Source: Tricholoma matsutake
Taxonomy: Eukaryota; Basidiomycota; Agaricomycetes; Agaricales; Tricholomataceae
DNA length: 64,000 nt
Assembly: GCA_026075535.2 (NCBI GenBank)
Contig: AP026538.1
Span: forward strand, 16,810,337 to 16,874,336
Direction: 5' to 3'
The number at the start of each line of letters is the position of its first letter. The stretch's first letter is position 1. Shown in pieces: positions 41,520 to 52,815 of the stretch. Position numbers and translations under genes: made by a program. The notes beneath the pieces are model-generated. The model saw nothing but the letters and a program-made list of their open reading frames with translations. It made no database searches and was not told the DNA's origin.

Positions 41520-42311
41520 TGTTATGATTTGTCTACAGGAACCTGCAAGTATGGGTAGTTCATTTTTCTTATTCAACTCGACTCTCTTCTGACAGGAAGA
41601 CACCTTGACGCATGGTGACTCCATGCACCCGAGCCCACTCTCACACACACCGTGGTACAACACCCCCTCTACATGAGGTCCATGACATCGGACCCTTGCG
41701 ATTGACACCGGATACTCGACATCGGATCCGTGACATCGGACACCTCATGCCAGGCATGAGGCTATTCTCTTATTGTTCTCTGATATGCTGCGCCACAGCA
41801 CTCCTTGACATCGGATGCCTCATGCAGGGCATGAGGCCTATTGTCTCTATTGTTCTTGTCTATATTTACCTGATAAGCATCTCACTTTCCGATTGGATGA
41901 TAGGTAGTCCTAGAACAGTATATAAGCTGTAGCTACACTCTGTGTATTCTCCAGCTTGACCTAATTCAACCAATGGTCTTAGACTCAACCAGAACACTCA
42001 ACAACTAAGGAAGTCCCTTAGTTGTGATACACTCGAACTCGACAGCTTAGGAAGCCCCTAGCTGTGATAACCCAAACTCGACAGTTGGAGAGCCTCCAAC
42101 TGTGATACACAAACGAACAGTCTACTCAGAAAGCCTCTGAGTACGGATAGCCATGACTACTTGAGGAAGTACCCAAGTAAAGGAAGGAAGCCCGATACAC
42201 TAGGAAAGTCTCCTAGTGCGATACAAGACAGTTGGAAAGCCTCCAACTGTAACACACGAAGCTGAGGCTGAGTTAAAGACCAATAGTCTTAACAAAAGGT
42301 CAAGCTGATCT
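41520..42311 (+). promoter_or_regulatory. Gypsy-2 5' LTR and leader
   Basis: Contains a TATA-like TATATAA at 41919-41925, which would put transcription start near 41950. Upstream (about 41685-41840) GACATCGGA or a close variant occurs five times, and the inverted pairs CCTCATGCCAGGCATGAGG and CCTCATGCAGGGCATGAGG occur once each; these look like U3 enhancer or structural repeats. Downstream lies the hairpin array (42001-42293). The LTR/leader border and primer-binding site could not be fixed because no 3' LTR is available for comparison. Confidence 0.6.
42001..42293 (+). repeat. Array of seven to eight short hairpins with conserved loop
   Basis: Hairpins at 42001-42025, 42042-42065, 42081-42103, 42123-42143, 42158-42179, 42198-42218, 42228-42250, and a related one at 42272-42293. 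Stems are 8-10 bp, four or five of them perfect, and differ in sequence between units (ACAACTAAGG, ACAGTTGGAG, TACTCAGA, CACTAGGA). The loop is AAGTC or AAGCC in most units, and GATACA or GATAAC often follows. The array lies between the presumed transcription start and the gag ATG (42312), so it would be in the RNA leader. Possible roles are packaging, dimerisation or translation control; none is shown. Confidence 0.8.
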
Positions 42312-43436
42312 ATGAAGTCCACCTACCTAGGTGCAGACACAACGTCTTTCAGACAAAGCCCAGACAGACCTCTGACAGGAGCATCGACATCAGGAAGAAC
42401 CTCATGGTATAGATACCAAGGTCAACTAGTACGATACTCAGAACCAGCACAAAAATGGTTCTCGAAACAAACAGAAGACGAGGAACCAAGATACCTCACT
42501 GAAGAAGACTTCAGATCGACAAGCAAAGAAGAAACCCCAGAACGAGACCCATTCTCCTTATCCAACGACAACATCCCCAATAACATGTCTACCGAACCCA
42601 CTGCATCTACCAAGGAGATTAGAATCCAAACCCCCTCTGACTTCACAGGGGACTGAGCGAGAACTGCAAAGTTCTTGCAAGAAGTGAAACTCTATCTGAG
42701 AGTAAATCATGGAATCTATGGCACAGATGAAAAGAAAATCATCTTCGCATTGTCATTTATGAACAGAGGAACCGCCGCACCCTGGGCACAGACATGGGCA
42801 GAAAAGGAAGACCTAGGCACATGGTCAACCTTTGAAACAGCGCTCAAAGTAGCGTTCACCCCGATCGATGAAGCTGGCAGAGCCAGAACCAAAATGAAAA
42901 CACTGAAGCAGGGACAGGACCTGGAGGATTACATCACACAATTCCAAATCCTGTGAGAGAAGGCAGGGATCAATGACGATACCGCCCTGATCGAACTCTT
43001 CATGGACGGGTTAAACCCCAAGCTCCTTGAAAGAGTATTCAACATGGAAACGATCCCCACAACCCTTGAGGGGATGATCAACACTGCCTCCAAATACGAC
43101 GGACAATGGAGGAGAGCAAAAGTGATAACTGGGAAATTACAGGAGAGCTGGGCAAAGAGGCCCACGAACTCTAAACCAAAAGAAACCCCACTAGAAATCA
43201 ACCGACTCTCTGACCAGGAGAGGGTCAAACACATGAAGAAGGGGCTATGCTTTATGTGCCACCAACCTGGGCACAGAGCAACCAAACACAAAAAAGGGGA
43301 AATGAGAACTGAGAACCGGTCATTCCCAAAGAAGAAAGGCAAAGAAGCCTACTCGAAGATCCGAGCAATCATAAAGGACCTCAATGAAGAAGACAGGACA
43401 AGGGCTCTCGCCGCAATGGAGGATGAGGGTTTTTAA
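42312..43436 (+). pseudogene. Gypsy-2 gag
   Basis: ATG 42312, natural stop TAA 43434-43436, one frame of 375 codons interrupted by TGA at 42654-42656 (FTGD-TGA-ARTAKFL) and 42954-42956 (FQIL-TGA-EKAG). The central retrotransposon gag domain is at about residues 105-250 (FLQEVKLYLRVN, KIIFALSFMNRGTAAPWAQ, FETALKVAFTP, LEDYITQFQ). The nucleocapsid knuckle is CFMCHQPGHRATKH, with His in place of the last Cys. Gag would form the virus-like particle and bind RNA. Pol follows in another frame. Confidence 0.8.
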
Positions 43437-43453
43437 AGAGGTGGCCTGCCTCA

Positions 43454-44620
43454 ATGCCAGGTACCACCGAACTTTCCATTAGCTCTGTACTACTAGCCAC
43501 TTTGAAGAATCAATCTATGCATCTAGATGTCAAAGTGCTAGGAGCAGACGGGAGGAAAGTCATCAAAACCGAAGCCCTACTTGACTCAGGAGCGGGAGTA
43601 TTCATGAGCCACAAATTTGCAGAGGAAAACGGACTCAGACTGCACCCCCTGGAAAGAATCATCAAAGTAAAGAATGTGGACAGGACCCCAAATAAGAAAG
43701 GGGAAATCTCCCAATACACCAGGGGACCACTAACGATCAATGGGCGAACATTCCTGATGACCTTCCTGATCGCAGGATTAGGAGGAGAAGCAATCATCTT
43801 GGGCCTGCCATGGCTCAGGAAGATTAACCCTGTGATCAACTGGAGGACCGGAACCTTCCAGTTCAGGGCGAAGAATGAGGGTCACACAGAACTCTCATAT
43901 GGGAAAGGAAGAACCCTCATCGGGAGGGTGCGAACCGAGAAACCCAATGAAGGGTGCCTATCATGGTGCCAGAAGAGAACCAAGGAAAAGGAGGACCCCT
44001 TCAACATGACAAAAGAAGAATGACAGGCATGGTGCCGAAGAATAGTCGCCAGAGAAAAAGAAAAGATCGATCTCAAAATAAAGACGAGAGAAGAGCAATG
44101 GGTGCAATTCAAGAGGCTAGCTGCCAGGGACAGAGAAATACTCCTTTCCAAGACAAAGACACTGACAAAAGAAGAATGGCTTGAGCAATGCCGAAGAATC
44201 GTCGCCAAAGCAAAGGTGATGGGAGGAGCCCTCCACACTGAACCAAAAAGAAACAGAATGCCCACCGAGACCAGAAGGGCGACGATAGAAGAAGTGAATG
44301 ACGAAGAGATTGCAGTTGCAACTCTTCATGATGTGGAGCCCATTGGGCCACAGGATGAAGAAAGCACTGGGAAGGAAAACCCAGCATCGGCAAACCACAA
44401 ACAGGCAATGGAATGGACAACAGGACAACCAGAGGAGACACCCATGCAAGGGATCACAGACGACGAACTACTAGTCGCCTACATCCGAGGGGAACCTGTC
44501 ATTGGCATTTTCGAACCAAGGAAAACCCCGCTGACAGAAGAGTATGATGAGCCAAGATACTCATACTCCCAATCAACGAAGAGGATCTCCCAACTCATAA
44601 AGGCAAGAGGAACACTGTGA
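43454..44620 (+). pseudogene. Gypsy-2 protease region
   Basis: Aspartic protease with active site LLDSGAG (residues about 47-53 from 43454) and the downstream LGLPWLRKINPVINW motif typical of Ty3/Gypsy PR. TGA at 44021-44023; the frame then continues through a charged linker (CRRIVAREKEKIDLKIKTREE) to TGA at 44618-44620, where RT sequence appears in another frame (44617), so a frameshift lies there. The frame is -1/+2 relative to gag, which ends 18 nt upstream; programmed frameshifting is possible but cannot be separated from decay. Confidence 0.72.
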
Positions 44621-47600
44621 TATGTCTATATGGGCAGAACGTCTGGATTAGGGCAAAAACATTGGTCTCACAGCACTTGGCGCATCAAAAGGAAGGAGAC
44701 CCGGAACAGAAGACCCTGGATGAACTACTCCCAGAGCAATACAAAGAGTACCAACGGATATTTGAGAAGGAAGCATCAGAAAGATTCCCAGAACCAAGAC
44801 CCTGGGATCACGCAATAGACCTCAAATCGGACTTTACGGCAAAGGATTGCAAGGTATACCCACTGTCACCAGCAGAACAAAAGAAACTCGACGAGTTTCT
44901 CGACGAAAGCCTGCAGAAAGGATACATCCAACCATCAAAATTGCCCACGGCGTCACCATTCTTCTTTGTTGCGAAGGACTCGGACGTGCTACGACCTTGC
45001 CAAGATTACAGGTACTTGAATAATGGAACGATCAAGAACACCTACCTGCTGCCGCTGGTAGGGGACCTGTTGGACAAACTAAGAGGGGCAAAATGGTTTA
45101 CAAAATTGGACATCCGATGAGGAAATCACAACATCAGAATCAAAGATGGGGATCAATGGAAGGCAGCCTTCAAGACAAATCGGGGGCTGTTCAAACCAAC
45201 GGTGATGTTCTTTGGATTATGCAACTCACTGGCGACCTTCCAGGCAATGATGAACGAGATATTCCATGACATGATCAGAGAAGGATGGCTCGTCATCTAC
45301 ATGGATGACATCCTGATATTCTCTAAGGATCAGAACGAACACCAGGAAAGGACAAAAAGAGTACTGCAAAGACTGGCGGAAAACGACTTATACCTGAAGC
45401 CGGAGAAGTGCAAGTTCGACGTCCACAAAGTGGAATTCTTGGGTCTAATCATCCATCCCAATGAAATTGCCATGGATGACATGAAACTGACAGGTATACA
45501 GGATTGGCCTACCCCGACTAACGTGAAGGCAGTCAGATCCTTCCTAGGGTTTGGGAATTTCTACAGGAAATTCATCGGACATTTTGTGGAGACAAGCAGA
45601 CCACTTAATGAACTAACAAAGAAAAACAAGACGTTTGACTGGACAACCAAATGTGAAAAAGCCTTTCAGACGCTGAAAAGGAAATTTGCAGAAGCACCAG
45701 TACTGCTGATGCCAGATCCAACAAGACCATTCACAATTGAATCAGACGCCTCAAAACATGCAACAGGAGGAGTGCTGAGACAAAGAGACACAAATGGAGA
45801 TTGGCACCCATGTGGATATATATCGCATGCACTGACACCAACGGAACGAAACTACAAAATCTATGACAGGGAACTACTTGCGATAGTACAATCACTAGAA
45901 ACCTGGAGGCACTACCTGATGGGCTCAGATCACCCGGTAGTAATTCTCTCGGATCACAAGAACCTGACATATTTCCGAATGGCACAGAAACTAAACAGGA
46001 GACAGGCAAGATGGAGCTTATTCTTGTCAGAATTTGAATTACAGCTTGTTCATGTGCCCAGATCTCAAATGGTGCAAAGTGATGCTTTATCACGAAGGGC
46101 CGACCACATACCGGAAGAAGACAACGACAATGAAGATATCACGATGTTACCAGAGACGGTATTCGTGAAATTCATTGACACTGAACTACATGACCTCCTT
46201 GCAGGGAGCATCATGAAGGATGACCTGGTGAAGAGCACAATCGAGGCGCTAAAGACCAAAGGAGCACTGCCAATAAAGTTGGCGTTAGAAGACTGGAAGA
46301 TTGAGGACGGCCTCCTATTCTTCCGAAATCGATGCTACATCCCTGACAATGGGGACATATGAAAGAAGCTGGTACAGAAATACCACGAAGGGGTAACCAG
46401 TGGACACCCAGGACAATGGCAGACTACCAAAATGGTTAGAAGGGACTACTGGTGGCCAGGAATGATGACGTACATCAAGAACTACATCACTGGATGAACT
46501 ACATGCCAGCAGATGAAAGTCAACACCCACCCGATGACACCACCCCTACAACCAATCAAATCCGAAGCGACAAGGCCATTTGCAATGGTGATGACCAATT
46601 TCATAACTGACCTACTGGAGTCTGATGGTTATGATGTGCTCATGGTCGTGGTAGACCATGGGCTTACGAAGGGGGTAATTTTCATCCCTTGCAAGAAAAC
46701 GATTGATGCATTGGGAGCAGTGACCCTCTATCTGGATTACGTCTACAAACAGTTTGGCCTTCCAGACAAGATAATATCAGACAGGGACCCCAGATTCACC
46801 TCGCAGGTATTCCAAGAATTAGGAAGATTGCTCAGAATCAAGCTGGCAATGAGTACGGCATACCACCCCCAGACCGATGGAGAAACAGAATGGGTGAATC
46901 AGGAAGTAGAAGTCTACCTGTGGATCTTCTGCTCGAACAACCAAGAGAAATGGAAGCACTTCCTTCCAACAGCAGAGTTCACGCACAACCAAAGGACGCA
47001 CTCCACCCAGAAAAGCTCCCCGTTCTACCTGATGATGGGCTATGAACCAAAGGTGATCCTGCTCCCATACCTGAAAACAAACATACCGGCTATAGAGAAA
47101 TGAATAGTTGCATTGCAACGAGCCCGAGATGAAGCAAAGACAACTCACGAGTTGGCCAGACAGCTGATGGCAGAAAGAACTACATGGCACTTCACGCCGT
47201 TCAAAGAAGGAGACAGGGTGTGGCTAGAAGCAAAGAACCTCAAAATGATGCATGTGACAAAGAAACTCGCACCCAAAAGAGAAGGACCATTCTCCATCGA
47301 GAAGGTTCTAAGCCCCCTCTCCTACTGACTGAAGCTACCAAACCAATGGAAAATACACCCGGTATTCCACGCAGCACTCCTCACCCTGTATAAGGAAACC
47401 AAGATGCATGGTCCAAACTTCCCAGAACCTCCGCCGGACCTAATAGAAGGAGAATCGGAGTACAAAGTGGAAGCAATCATCGGACATAAAAAGAAAGGAA
47501 GGACCATGCACTTCTTAGTGAAGTGGGTTGGATACCCAACCTCGGAGAACTCCTGGGAGCCTGAGGGAAACCTGAAACATGCCAAGAAAACCCTTGGAGC

Positions 47601-47625
47601 ATATAAACAGCGACGACAGCTGTAG
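44617..47625 (+). pseudogene. Gypsy-2 pol: RT, RNase H, integrase, chromodomain
   Basis: One frame of about 1003 codons broken only by five TGA codons (45118, 46360, 46495, 47101, 47326). [37 protein letters not shown]-(TGA)-GNHNIRIK, FFGLCNSLATFQ, YMDDILIFS (intact catalytic box). RNase H: FTIESDASKHATGGVL, YDRELLAIVQSLETW, ILSDHKNLTYF. Integrase: HHCC-like region with TCQQMK, core D in MVVVDHGLTKGVIF, D in IISDRDPRFTS, E within YHPQTDGETEWVNQE. Chromodomain at about 47455-47610: YKVEAIIGHKKK, HFLVKWVGYPTSENSWEPE, which in chromoviruses steers integration to marked chromatin. The natural stop is TAG 47623-47625. Confidence 0.85.
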
Positions 47626-47668
47626 AACCCCCCCCCCCCCCCCCAGAACCAAGAACCCACACCCCGAC

Positions 47669-48364
47669 ATGGCAGAGCAGACACCCGTCATACCCCCCAA
47701 ATGACGTTTCAACAAACAATTCCTATGAGACCCATCGAACATCGACACCCTCTGCACCCACCTCGCCCATGACCCAGCCAGATATCATCTCGCGAGAATA
47801 TGCTTCTACTATCAGAGCACTATTGACCGAATGAAGAGAAACCTAGAAGAAGCCATGAATGATGCTGACGACCTCGGTATCGAACAGGCTATCCAAGACA
47901 TGACCAACGCACGGTCAGACAGAATGAGAGCGGTTGAAAGAAACCCTCACACCTCCACAGATCACCCCAGACGCCAACGAAACTCTCCCTCGCCCTACAA
48001 CAGGCAGAAAAACAAAAAGACAACATGCACCGCCTCTGGAAACACCTCCCTGGCAATCATCGACCTCACGATGCCAGAACCCGAACCTCGATTGACCCAA
48101 CCACTGTGGTCCCCTCCCCACATGAGAAGCGCCAGATGCTTCATTTGCCACCAGATTGGACATTTCGGCCTCATCTGCCAGAAACACATCTGCAGGTACT
48201 GCAAACAACGAGGCCCTGGGCACTACAGCCCTGACTGCCTGACAAGGCAGCAGAAAGAACAGGAGGAGGAACAAAGACGACTGGACTTCCTTGAGGCAGG
48301 ATACGATGACTTCAACGACGAAGTGATGGCGAATATGACCAGGGAACCCTACGGAGAAGTGTAG
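47669..48364 (+). pseudogene. Gypsy-2 ORF3, extra zinc-knuckle protein after the chromodomain
   Basis: A 232-codon frame from ATG 47669 to TAG 48362-48364, with TGA at codons 12 and 20 and then open. It is separated from pol by 43 nt that include a run of 17 C. The C-terminal half has two knuckles: CFICHQIGHFGLIC (CX2CX4HX4C) and CRYCKQRGPGHYSPDC (CX2CX6HX4C), followed by a Glu/Gln-rich helix (QQKEQEEEQRRLDFLEAGYD). The N-terminal part is helical (ARYHLARICFYYQ). It is not part of a standard Ty3/Gypsy layout. An accessory nucleic-acid-binding protein is a reasonable guess. Confidence 0.72.
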
Positions 48365-48945
48365 GAGGGTGGGGAGAATAGTTCGAAGTCGAAGTTGGTG
48401 ACTTTTTTTTTTTTTTTTTTTGGGTCAAAAATTTATAACGCGACGCCCGAATGCAGTCCGCAGTAGAGACATACAAACAAAGTACACTATGCCCAGCCCA
48501 AGTCCTCCTCCTGCTGATCTTCACACCAACCACCTGGATAGCTGCAATGACCACTAAGGGGGCCCCCTTTATCGAGTAAACGGACTTGCCAGTGGTGGCA
48601 TACCGACAACCCGGACTTGATGATGCCGTGTTCCCCAAATCCCTATGGGTATGAGTGCAAGATTTAGGGGATACTGCTGCCCTGACGTGAGCCTCTCAGC
48701 TCGGAAAGGAAAGCGTAATTGGCGTCAAAGCCGTAATGCATAACCGACAATGGATCTGAAAGTGCTCAGGTGCCTCCCCAAACCAGTACCTAGTTTCGTG
48801 TCCCCCCTCCCTGACAGTCGCTCCTGAACACGGGTGGGCCCCCTTTATGAGGGTTAACGGACTCGTCTGGTGCCCTATGGCCACCCCGACATACCGATAA
48901 CACTAGCTAGAACCAGACGAGGGTCATATGCCCTGCATGCACAGC

Positions 48946-51900
48946 CTATCCTGGATCCCATGCAAGTGAGTTGAACAACCCGAGAACTGGGTTATTGTCC
49001 ATGAATTCGTTGAAGCCTTCGACGGAGTCTGGGCTTGCACGAGTTTCTTTGCGATCCACCTTGGGGCAGACGCATAGCAGATGGTCTCGAGTTTGTATCT
49101 CGGGGCCAAGGCACCAACATTGGTACTCCCCATCAAGAGATAGACGTTGATGATACTCCCCTATAGGAGCATGGCCAGTGATCATACGAGTTGAATGGGA
49201 AGTCAACGTAGTGTTGTTTCCCATAACTTTCAACCAGGGCCCACCTTTGTGAGTCGAGGGTAATACCGGTTTTCCACCCACTCCTTTGAGTTGGTAAAAA
49301 TGCCGACCACGATACACCGGATCTGAGAACTGGGTGTGCCAATCCTTACAAATGGCCTTTTTGACCTGGTTTTTAAGGTAGTCTAGAGATGTCTGCGGGT
49401 GTCTGCCCACAGAGATCTTGGTAGATGTGGCTACATCATGAGCCATCTTGTGTACGTTCCACTCGAGTTTCGAGGGGACATGCCAGAATGTAACGTTCCT
49501 CTCCTCGTCTCCAGCTAGCCAGGGACGAAGGGAGCGACAAGCGTCCAGGGCAAATATTTGCCCAGAACGTGGCTTTGGATCAATTAGGGACTCAATGCCC
49601 ATAGTAGAGTCCGAGAAAACCACCAACTTTTTGCACCCTCTGCTGCAAGCAGCCGAGACACCTAGTTGGAGAGCAAAGAGTTCGACTTCCAGGGGGGTTC
49701 TCCTCCCAGAAGCCGAGACAACGCGATCAACCTGTTCTCCCTGTCCGAAGACAAGAGCGCAGGCGACAGCTTGGAATTTAGCATCAGTGGGCACCGAGGC
49801 ATCCACTGCAATGACGAGAGTGTCATCCTCTGCCTGGGCAGAGGCCCAGGCCTTGTCGAGGTCACTCCTGTAGGAATTCCTCACTCCATCCTCCTTAGAG
49901 GTGAGGCGATGAGAGGAAAAGCAAGTGGGGAATAGATCCTTCACTCTGTTTCCAGGTGTGTTTTCTTCCCCAAAGGGGTCAAACTCATCGCCTGGTACAA
50001 GGGCCAGCGCTGCAGCCAAAGCGACAGATGGACCTTGTAGGTTGAGTGTGTCGAGCACGTTCCCTCCCCAGAGTCCTAGCTCATGAGAGTGGGTAGTGCT
50101 GACGTGGTAGGGCCCTAAGATCGCCCTTAGTGGGTGTGATGGAGCCAATAGGGGGGTTCTGAACACCCCTCTGTCGACCAGATGACGCAGTAGCAGCTGC
50201 ATAGGCAGCAGCCCCGCTATACTTTCCAGACCGCCTATGGGGGTGGTTCTGAATGCACCAAGGATCCAACGAGCAGCGATGGACTGCACTTGGGCCAGCA
50301 TTTTGATGACACCTTTGATGTGAGCGCCCTTGAAATGCCAGAGTCTCAGTCCGTACGTCATGATAGGCACAACGCATGACCGGTAAAGAAGACGTTTCTG
50401 CATGGGCGTTAACCCTCTTACAGAATTGCCAAGCATTCCCATTGCCCTTGCAGTGGTAAGGGCTTTGGTGGAGTAGAACCGCGTATGCTCTTTGAAGGAG
50501 AGTTTGCAGTCGAAGAAAAATCCAAGGTACCTCCAGGTGACCTTGGGTTTGAGGGGGGTATTGCCCATGTAAGGGGCAAATCCGAGGTCGATGGGTAAGG
50601 GAGTGAATCTCCTTGCCCTTGAGAAGTGGAATATTTCGGACTTGTCATGTTCAAGGACAAGACCGAGGGAGGTGAATGCCTGGAATATCCAGCCATATGC
50701 TTTTTTAAGCAGGGGGAGGTTATCCTCCAGCTGTGGAGAGCGGGCGATGAGGGTACCATTGTCCACATAGGACATGAGATTGACATCTCTGCCGATTTCG
50801 CTTCTTCTGAAGAGTTTCATGATGGGCATCAGGTATAACGCCAATAAGACAGGGGACAAGGCGGATCCTTGTCCCACTCCCACATCGGCTGCAAAGGAGC
50901 CAGATGAGAAAGTGTTCCATTTGTAGGTCGTCTTGCGACCAACCAGATATGAACAGAAGAAATCCACTACTTGTGCAGGGAATCCTGACCAAGAGATAAT
51001 CTCCAGTAGAACCTGGTGGTTCAAGGAGGGGAAAAACTGAGCAATGTCGAAGGTGACAACACTCGTCTTGAGTCCTTTGGCCCACCCTGCTCTAACCAGG
51101 TGGGTAAGGTAGATTCCTGCATCCTCAGTGGAATGCTGGGCGACACCTCCAAACTGATTTTGCTCGAAGGCCTCGTGTGCGACACCGTTAAACTGAAGTC
51201 GCCTAGACAACATCTTTTCAACTAATTTGCCCAGAGTGTTCAGTAGCACGATAGGCCTGAATGACTTTGGAGTGGAGTAATTAGGTTTCCCTGGCTTCAG
51301 GATGATAACCGACAAGGATTCCTTAAAGTGAGCCGGCCAATGGCCAGCAGTGATGCACACCTCAGCAATGCAGGTGATGAGCCCTGCCACTTCTGGGTTG
51401 CTACACCAGTGTTTAAGGTGCGACCACGTAACATGATCGGGACCTGGAGCGGAACGGGAAGAACACACGTTTAGCACTTCTTTCATTTCCGTGATGGAGA
51501 ACGGGACCCAGGCCCTTTCAGGCACTGGATCAAGTTCATCAAGAATGCTCAGATCGACTACTCGATCTGAGGCAGCATTGTAGGACCCATCAAGGGCGGC
51601 CCAGAGGGAATCCAGATCATTGCAAGGTTCTCCCCGATAGGAGATTGCCTCGTACGATGGGAGGTTACGTTGGTGAGTCCAGGACATCAAATCCCAGGGT
51701 CGTCTGTTCATGGTAGCCACTTCTTGGATACGGTCATCGAAAAAGTCTTGCTTTGCGTGTCGCATGACTTTCCTGTAATGCTTCCAGTCCTCCCCATCAT
51801 GGGAGGCTCTGTAAGTGTCTAGGGCACCACTGCATTCGTCTGTCCACCAACCTTTGGACGACTTGCCGAGGTGGGATTCCTTGGCATGGTTTTCCCATGC

Positions 51901-52815
51901 CTTGTTTAAAATCACTGATATCGCCGAAACGACATCATCGATTTCTGCCGAAGTATCTCCATGCCAATCAAGCCACGGAGTTAAAGCGGAGGAGACAGCA
52001 TCTCAGTATGATGCTTCCTCCTTGGATCCTTTTTTGATGGACCACTTGGTGACCGGAACCAGCGATCCCGGGCCAGGTAGCCCTAGCATCAGAGGAGCAT
52101 GGTCAGACGTCCCCCTGGCTTCAGGTACAATCTCACAGTACAGTACAAATCTGAGATCTGTAGGTACGAACATCAGGTCGATCACCATGGGGTGAAGGCC
52201 CTGTTGTGGGGGGAAGTGGGTAGGGCCCTCCATTACTGGTAGGGCTCTAGTCAGGCCTAATGCCATAGCTGTTTCCACTAAGTGGTCAGCGTGGATGGAG
52301 TGTTCAGGCCCCTGGGGATCCCAGGAGGTGTGCCTCACGTTAAAATCGCCACACATGAAGTGCAAGCATGGGATCATCATGACGTTCTCAAATAAGAGCG
52401 TGATGGCTGAGTGTTGGCTATCCGAGTAAATGTTAGCAAGTAGCATGATGTCCTCCCCTATTCCCAGTGAGAACAGAAGGATGTCACGATTGTCAATCAG
52501 ATCTCATCTGAGACCCGGTCTTAGATTAGCGATGCTGTTTGCAAAGTAGACAGCAACGCGTGGCGGGGAGTCAATTCCCAATGGGCGCACTAAGGTTCCC
52601 CAATTTGGGCTCATTGGTGCACCTATGACTTCTTCCCCTTCCCTGTTGTGGGCAGAGGGGGCGTGTCTTATTAATCGCCAAGGAGGCTCTTGAATGAAAA
52701 GCAAATCATAGTTGTCTACGAAATCTGCCAGTAATGAGTCCATGTAACCCCAGTTTCTGTTTACATTTTGACTAAATATGCGTAGCTGAGGGGTAGATCT
52801 AAGTCTGTCTCTCAT
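48946..52815 (-). pseudogene. LINE-A ORF2, near-complete EN-RT-RNase H (1289 codons, two TGA)
   Basis: ATG 52815, natural stop TAG 48946-48948. Only two internal stops, both TGA: 52501-52503 (GLR-TGA-DLI; CGA in copy 1) and about 52001 (ASY-TGA-DAV; CGA at 21820). EN motifs: FSQNVNRNWGY, FIQEPPW, HFMCGDFNVRHTSWD, TSDHAPL. RT: KPGKPNYSTPKSFRPIVLL, VTFDIAQFFPSLNH, VGQGSALSPVLLALYL, and the box YVDN (about 50750-50761) in place of YVDD. RNase H: VIAVDASVPTDAKF, ELFALQLGVSAAC, VFSDSTMGIESL, HKMAHDVATS. The C-terminal CWCLGPEIQTRDHLLCVC resembles the knuckle at the end of Tad1 ORF2. It is the best template for describing the family, though catalytically suspect. Confidence 0.88.

Larger units (their letters stand above)
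41520..48402 (+). mobile_element. Gypsy-2, Ty3/Gypsy chromovirus-type LTR retrotransposon, 3' LTR missing
   Basis: Starts with TGTTATGATTTG at the LINE-A junction (41520) and carries leader, gag, protease, RT, RNase H, integrase, chromodomain and an extra ORF in that order. RT before integrase defines Ty3/Gypsy; the chromodomain places it among chromoviruses. A purine-rich AGGAGGGTGGGGAG at 48364-48377 could be the polypurine tract before a 3' LTR, but after 25 more nt a LINE-A poly(T) begins and no second LTR is found in the window. All in-frame stops I could place are TGA. Confidence 0.88.

Noticed and set aside
42001..42293. CRISPR array
   Set aside because: Units are hairpins with differing stems, no identical repeats, no unique spacers of constant length, and the setting is a fungal Gypsy leader.
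44617..47625. TGA read as an amino acid (nuclear code change)
   Set aside because: TGA replaces both Arg (CGA) and Trp (TGG) in alignable copies, so no single reassignment fits. Both changes are C-to-T transitions, and the same decay is seen in non-stop codons such as YVDD to YVDN.
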